From contig CAJVPJ010000960.1 in assembly GCA_910592205.1 (NCBI GenBank), positions 1 through 14,048 of the forward strand: DNA of 14,048 nt, in the 5' to 3' direction. Position numbers and translations under genes: made by a program. This DNA comes from Paraglomus occultum. Lineage: Eukaryota; Glomeromycota; Glomeromycetes; Paraglomerales; Paraglomeraceae. A model generated the notes under the pieces. It was not told where the DNA came from. It made no database searches and saw only the letters and a list, made by a program, of their open reading frames with translations. Below, one piece after another: positions 9,162 to 14,048 of this stretch; position 1 is the first letter of the stretch, and every line of letters begins with the position of its first letter.

Positions 9162-9228
9162 ACCTACACGTTGATAGGTTGATTTCATAATACCTACACG
9201 TTAATAGGGATTGACCTTTTGATTTCAT
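9162..9228. repeat. Imperfect direct repeat, two units
   Basis: CCTACACGTTGATAGG followed by TTGATTTCATA (9163-9189) is repeated as CCTACACGTTAATAGG followed by TTGATTTCATA (9193-9229), with about ten extra bases inside the second unit. No function can be assigned. It lies in the shared upstream region of the two divergent genes. Confidence 0.55.
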
Positions 9229-9702
9229 AGTGACTATCTTATCGAACATAGCTGAATATGAGCCGACTTTTCAATTAGTATTGTCCAATGTAATGCTTAC
9301 AAATTTGTGAATTGTTGTTGCTCAAGCATAAACAGTCTATCTTGTATGACTATGCGTTTGTTGGAGGATAAGCATTTTATTGTGTTTATTATTATGTAAA
9401 GTGATAAGTGTAACATGTTTATCAAATGTTTGCTTCATTACATTCACTCTCTCATGTTGTGCTAACCCCGAGTTTTCAAAACGAACAAAGTTCTTAACAT
9501 CGTAAGAGTTAACTATCAGTGACTCGACTATTATTAATATCGCTGCGCCGTTATACGGACGTCTAACAATTATATATTTTAATCAATAAACTACTGTTGG
9601 GTCATATGATCAGCACCTGGTGAGGTTCATTATAAAAATAACACAAATCTTTTCAGCATCATTATTGAAACAACTATTATACTAAAAAAAAGCAAACAAC
9701 AA

Positions 9703-10033
9703 ATGCTTGATTTCATCATTGAATTCTTTTGTGGGCTATTGATCGGACTTGTCTTTGGTCTTTTACTCTACTACGTATAAGACATATATTCAACTCGACA
9801 ATAAATCAAAAGCTTGAAATAATCATTCAAGCGGTTGAATTAAAGAAAATTAGCAATATCTACAGTAAATCCAGTAAACCGCTCAGTGAGCGACATTATT
9901 TTTTTTATATTAAAAGTTTGTGGAAAAATTTAAAACTCTATTCGATACGAAATCTGAGCTGAACTCGGACTTTTCATTTAACCAAGTGGCCACTCAAATC
10001 CGCGAATTACACAAAGGAAAGCCTCCACGTTAA
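9703..10033 (+). CDS. Predicted small single-pass membrane protein, 62 aa, two exons
   Basis: Exon 1 (9703-9774) starts at an ATG in context ACAAATGC and encodes 24 residues, nearly all hydrophobic: MLDFIIEFFCGLLIGLVFGL continuing into LLYY. It ends at a GTATAA donor in phase 0. Exon 2 (9917-10033) follows a T-rich tract and the acceptor ATTAAAAG, also in phase 0. It encodes 38 residues including FVEKFKTLFDTKSELN and NQVATQIRELHKGKPPR, then TAA. The product would be one N-terminal transmembrane helix followed by a basic, helical soluble tail. The intron would be 142 nt. The two frames join without change, and both ends look coding, but I recognise no family. If the intron is not removed, a 25-residue hydrophobic peptide results. 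A competing unspliced frame runs at 9729-9962 and looks less protein-like. Confidence 0.4.
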
Positions 10034-11035
10034 AAAACTTCTACCTGCGAAAACGAGCCCTCGAAAAACAACTATTCAAGGATGGGTAGATAAAGAAAGG
10101 AGGAGTGGAGAAGGCATTAATAACATCAGTAATAATATATAGAATAGATTTCGCTAGAGCGACCAAAGTATGGGGTACTCGTTAATGGCTTTGGGTCCGA
10201 GTATTTCCTCCCATGCAATCGCTCTAGTGGAAAATGCAAAATAAATGTACTTATACGTATTGTTTTAAAGAATAATATGACAAAAGTACATGTATTAATT
10301 TGCCGGTAATTTATATTCAGACTCTTTAAATAAAAGAACAAAATCGGAAATTATGATCTCCTTGTTAACCCGAATCACATATTACTACAACCCTTAATAT
10401 AGTCATTGGGGAAGTGAAATCAATATATACTCACAATAAATAAACAAAGTAACGACATGACAGCATCAGACATCGCAATTGGTCAACACCATTTTTTTTT
10501 TTTATCAATGCTATTAATAGCAAATTTTAAATATCCTATTTTATTTCTTGAAATCATATAAACATAGGAATATTTCTGTATAAATTGCTTGTATAAAACT
10601 AATTTATATCAGATTCACCATGGACCTAAAAATTACAGTACTATTATAATTATTTTAAAGAGAGAACAACGTGAAAAAATCGCACTTTACATTTTTAAAA
10701 TAAATAATACTCAAACTGGAAGCTTATCTCCGGGGGGGGGGAAATCACTTATGAAATTTACGAAGAAGAGAAAAGAATAATAAACCATAAACGAGCATAA
10801 CTGATAACCACCAACACATGATGAGCCAAGAAAAAAACGAAAATTTGAAGAATATAAAGCAAATAGCTGCTTCTCTTTCATTTTCTGGCGTTTTGTGTAA
10901 AATTTATATACATTGTTTTTTTTATTATTATCAACAAAGCATCAGACATTTTTTGTTTACTTGTATTAACTTGTTGGTCAGAATAATTGATTTATAAGTA
11001 GAACAAGTAGAACATAACCAAATTTGCCTCAATCT
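10034..11035. other. AT-rich intergenic stretch
   Basis: About 1 kb with frequent stops and homopolymer runs, including T-runs near 10492-10503 and ten consecutive G at 10732-10741. It contains the inverted repeat at 10148-10235. The open frames at 10126-10341 and 10589-10780 have no recognisable content, and the first lies across the inverted repeat. Nothing else is visible. Confidence 0.45.
10148..10235. repeat. Imperfect inverted repeat (possible short MITE)
   Basis: The left arm contains ATTTCGCTAGAGCGA and further in TATGGGGTACTCG. The right arm, reverse-complemented, gives ATTTTCCACTAGAGCGA and GCATGGGAGGAAATACTCG. The arms are about 33-37 nt long around a loop near 10181-10198. It is non-coding and resembles a small foldback element. 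No target duplication could be identified. Confidence 0.4.
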
Positions 11036-12018
11036 TTAAATTATTTTCTCACTTTCAATCAAGGTAATTTTTTAGTCTCTTTTAACTTCAATTTGAGTGA
11101 CTTAATCATTCTGTTGGCGCTTCAATAATTTGTTTTTTCCTTCTAATTGCTTAACTTTTTTTTACACTCTTTATCTTATCTGATAACTCTTGTTTTTGTC
11201 TTTTACTTCACTCTTCAAACTTTTCTTGAAATTTGGCTACTTCTTTCCTTTCAATTTCTAAAGCTTTCTCAGCTGTGACTAATTCTTCTTGTAATCTGTT
11301 TATTTGTCACTCATAAAAAGTGGTCATGCTCTTTTTTGATTAGGTAATAGTAAATTAGGACGTTCTTTCTTTTCCTGCAGTCACAAGTATACTTACTACA
11401 AAACAGATCCAAGTCAGTTTTGGTTCATCAACTCAATCAACCTATTGGTCATCTCATGACAAGTTTTTATTAGATTAGCACATCTGTTGTTTCACAAGTT
11501 CTACTCCTATACTCTTATTGCAAATCTAAAAGTATTATCTTAATTCTTTCATTATTTAAAGTGCAAATTATTTATTTCTAACGTCTATTCCATTTCTTGC
11601 TTATTATTATGGTGTTTTACCTTTTTGTTAGATTAAGATTTTGAAACTTGGTCTTAACCTTTGTTGCTAATTCTTGGAACTTATGTTGTTCTTTAGGTAA
11701 ATTAGGTAAAAATTTTCTAAATAATGTGGTAAATTTTCTTTTGTAGTCTGCTTTCAACTTTCTGAATTCCTCATTAGTATTAGTTTTTTCCAATTTTTAC
11801 ACTTTTTTATCTTGGTTTGCTTGGATTTCCTTGATTTTCTCATCCTTTTTTTCAAAATTTTCATCTGCAGTCTTGATCTCTAATGATTTTTCTGCTAGTA
11901 CTAGCTCTGCATATAATTTATCCCTTACTTTACCATTTAATCCTTGCAAAACTCCAATAAAGTCATAATGTGTTTTAACATCTAATTTTGCTGCTCCAAA
12001 ATTTAATTCTAGTTGCAT
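11036..12018 (-). pseudogene. Degenerate coiled-coil protein gene
   Basis: From an ATG at 12018 the minus strand reads 73 residues (MQLELNFGAAKLDVKTHYDF, then a Lys/Glu-rich coiled coil) to a TAA at 11797-11799. The same frame continues for 59 more protein-like residues to a second TAA at 11617-11619, so the first stop interrupts what was one frame. Further downstream, after one or more frame changes, coiled-coil coding resumes at 11306. It reads LQEELVTAEKALEIERKEVA, then crosses stops at 11208-11210 and 11102-11104 and others before 11036. The downstream segment matches the upstream LYAELVLAEKSLEI block, so the ancestor had an internal duplication or repeated heptad module. The 11310-11616 stretch holds only scraps such as MTNRLIELMNQN. 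The family is not recognised. A short surviving product from 11797-12018 cannot be excluded. Confidence 0.6.
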
Positions 12019-12909
12019 ACTAATACTAAATTATATAATAGTTTTTATGCTCAGTAAATCTAATTATTATTATGTGCTGGTTGTGATCTTTAAGCCATTT
12101 TATATTGTCTAAATATAAACTAACAGTCAAATATATGTTGAAAAAGAGTATATTCCGGCAAATTCACTCACAAATGTTGTGTATTAGTATATTCTTTACA
12201 TTTTCAAAAAAATCAGCATTGTTATTTATAAATTGTGATGCCTATTCATATTCTAATTCACTAGCATAGTAAACTTGTCAATATGACTGAACCCTTTTGG
12301 TAATTTGTGAGTAGTTGTATTCACTTTTTATATTTAAGGATTAGATCAAGCCATCCATTACATTGTTTGACATTGAAAGTCAATTGATTTATTGTTATGG
12401 ATACATCACCATTGGCCATTAAAGTCCATACTAAAAATGTGAATACTGAAAACTTCTATGGAAATTTTAGGAACTTGCTATTCTCCCCAATTACAATGTT
12501 GCTACCTGTGTATCTGTATTAGTATCAATACTTGTAGCCAATTATGATATAATGCCACATTGAGTATGAGAGAATATTATCTAACAAAAAACCTGTAGTT
12601 TACATTCACTTTGTCTGGTTAATATTAATGGTGAAAAGCAACTGAACTGATAAATTTATTTTTTGGAATTCTATGAATATACTGTATATAGTATATTAAT
12701 ATGGATACATCATGCAGAAATAGAATTGTAATAACTTGGCTGTCATAAATTGCGAGTTTGTTCAAATTTTTGAGTCACTAATTATAAGACAATTGATGTT
12801 GTTAATATTAATATCATAAATAGACTTTATTTGTAACTGATTGCTGTTGTTATTGTCATTATCATGCCTGCAACTGAATCCAAATCATAACTGTTTCTCA
12901 GTTTACTTA
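12019..12909. other. AT-rich intergenic stretch
   Basis: About 0.9 kb between the coiled-coil pseudogene and the kinase stop codon. All frames are interrupted by frequent stops. The right part should hold the kinase 3' untranslated region. A small palindrome-like block, ATATACTGTATATAGTATAT, lies near 12677. No gene or RNA was recognised. Confidence 0.45.
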
Positions 12910-14048
12910 TTACTGCAGATCTCCTGTAGGTAAGAGCTTACTAGAGTATTTACCCTCCTTTTCGAAATGTGACAAGGGTTTGACATCAGTATGATAGATG
13001 GCATTCCACCTGTTGTCATTCTCCACCTTATAAATAAGACTGCTAATATTATCACAAAGTCCCTGTGCATCTGGACGTTTATCAGGATCAGCATCACAAC
13101 AATGCACAGCAAGTTTCTTGTAGTCCTCTGGTGCTGAATCAGGCATTGATGGTCGTAGTCCATCCATAACATCACGCATTAAACTTGCATTAAACTGTCT
13201 ATTTCTAAGAGGTGGTTCACCAGTAGCAATCAAATACATAATAATTCCAAAAGAATACACATCTGATTTCTGAGTAAATTTTCGAGTACAGAAGACTTCT
13301 GGCGCGATAAAGGGTAAAGTGCCTTGAATGGTTGGATTTGATTTGTGTGACTTCACTGATTGTGAACAACCAAGATCACATATATATGATTCTGTATTAG
13401 TATAGCGAGAATTGTCATCATCAATAACTATGTTTCCACCATGAAGATCACAGTGCACTAATCCTGAATCATGAATATAATATAGATGACGTGCAATATC
13501 ATTCAAATGCCGTAATTTATCCAACCACGTTAATATGTTAATATTTTGATCCAAATAAGACAAAAGACTACCACTGTTAGCATATTGCATAACAATCATG
13601 TACTCGTTTGTTTCTGGGTTTTGTGTGACTCCATAAATTCTAAGAAATGAAATATACATGTTCATGCACTTGGCATGATTTCGAAACTATTAGATGAATA
13701 GTGAATAGAGTCAGCTTAAATTATAAATGCCACTTAATTTAATACCATTAATTGTTGCTTACCTCTGAAACAAATAATTCCGACGTCTGATCAAAATCCT
13801 TATTATTATATCGTTTTAACACAACAGTCTCTGGTATCCAACTCATATTACATTTAGCAGTATAAACTGTTCTGTAGCCACCGGACCCGATCTCTTTGAA
13901 GTCATAAAAGTTGCTGTACCGCACGTATTTAATCCATTCATAAAGTTGCATGATCTTGTCCAATATAGTACGAGTGTCATAGTAGAAAACTAAATAATAT
14001 CTCCGAGTGGACGGTTCTTGAGTAATTCCAACTATCCAAACATTATCA
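12910..14048 (-). CDS. Protein kinase of the AM-fungal expanded kinase family (5' end outside the window)
   Basis: Two exons are visible: 14048-13763 and 13686-12910, joined in phase 0 by a 76-nt intron (GTAAGC donor, CTAATAG acceptor). The 353 residues end at a TAA. Motifs: Gly-rich loop IGSGGYRTVY (~53-62), VVLKRY with the ATP-binding Lys (~78), hinge GVTQNPETNEYMIVMQYA, catalytic loop VHCDLHGGNI (Asp ~175, Asn ~180), ICDLGCS in place of DFG (~199), and PFIAPEVF (APE). The catalytic loop has HCD instead of HRD, but Lys, Asp, Asn and the metal-binding Asp are present, so activity is likely. The frame stays open to the window edge, and its first ~30 residues (VGITQEPSTRRYYLVFYY) look like the hinge of a second kinase domain lying upstream. 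An apparent start at 13963 is a TTG, and the Met at 13951 is internal to this longer frame. The tail VKPLSHFEKEGKYSSKLLPT matches the gene at 1-171. Confidence 0.9.

Larger units (their letters stand above)
8614..9702. other. Intergenic region upstream of the PARP-E2 gene and the small membrane-protein gene
   Basis: This interval separates two divergent genes and should hold both 5' regions. It contains the TATA-like element near 8705, a near-palindrome CCGGGAATTCCGG near 8870, and the direct repeat at 9162-9228. A 45-codon minus-strand frame at 8933-9070, beginning MELPRLLLLPLF, could be a short Leu-rich peptide but has no homology or splice support. No RNA gene was recognised. Confidence 0.4.

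Noticed and set aside
10589-10780. Plus-strand 63-codon frame containing the ten-G run
   Set aside because: It is low complexity, its frame depends on the length of the G run, and there is no homology.
13748-13963. A kinase exon starting at 13963 as an initiating Met
   Set aside because: The codon there is TTG, and the frame continues upstream with kinase-like sequence to the window edge. The last few codons below 13763 are intronic.

Overview
The window looks like AT-rich nuclear DNA of an intron-rich fungus, most likely an arbuscular-mycorrhizal (Glomeromycotina, Rhizophagus-like) fungus. This is an inference from three signs: short GT-AG introns of roughly 60-160 nt, a kinase family with the hinge signature GVTQNPETNEY, and Sel1-type repeats. 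No prokaryotic operon signals, tRNA or rRNA were seen.

Layout from left to right. 1-171 (+) is the 3' end of a protein kinase-type gene; only its C-terminal tail is in the window. 493-768 (-) is an open, ATG-less terminal exon of a protein I do not recognise. 1988-2934 (-) is a decayed Sel1-repeat gene with frameshifts, deletions and a stop. About 3168-3562 (+) is a doubtful small spliced gene whose putative intron holds a short MITE-like inverted-repeat element with a 5-bp target duplication. 3661-8613 (-) is the main gene: a 16-exon reading frame of about 1207 residues with an N-terminal RWD-like region, a PARP6/8/16-type ADP-ribosyltransferase domain, a very acidic linker and a UBE2Q-type ubiquitin-conjugating (E2) domain. 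8614-9702 is intergenic, with a short direct repeat. 9703-10033 (+) is a predicted two-exon gene for a 62-residue single-pass membrane protein. 10034-11035 is AT-rich and holds an imperfect inverted repeat. 11036-12018 (-) is a degenerate coiled-coil pseudogene. 12019-12909 is AT-rich intergenic DNA. 12910-14048 (-) is the 3' two exons of a protein kinase gene that runs off the window.

The two terminal kinase genes share a recognisable C-terminal tail and point inward, so the PARP-E2 gene lies between members of an expanded kinase family, with relics of Sel1 and coiled-coil genes around it. This pattern of one conserved gene among lineage-expanded families, relics and small repeats fits an accessory, repeat-rich fungal region.

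The exon structure of the PARP-E2 gene was built by hand from splice signals and phase. All 16 exons join in frame and reproduce family motifs on both sides of nearly every junction. The weakest junction is the donor next to 7564.
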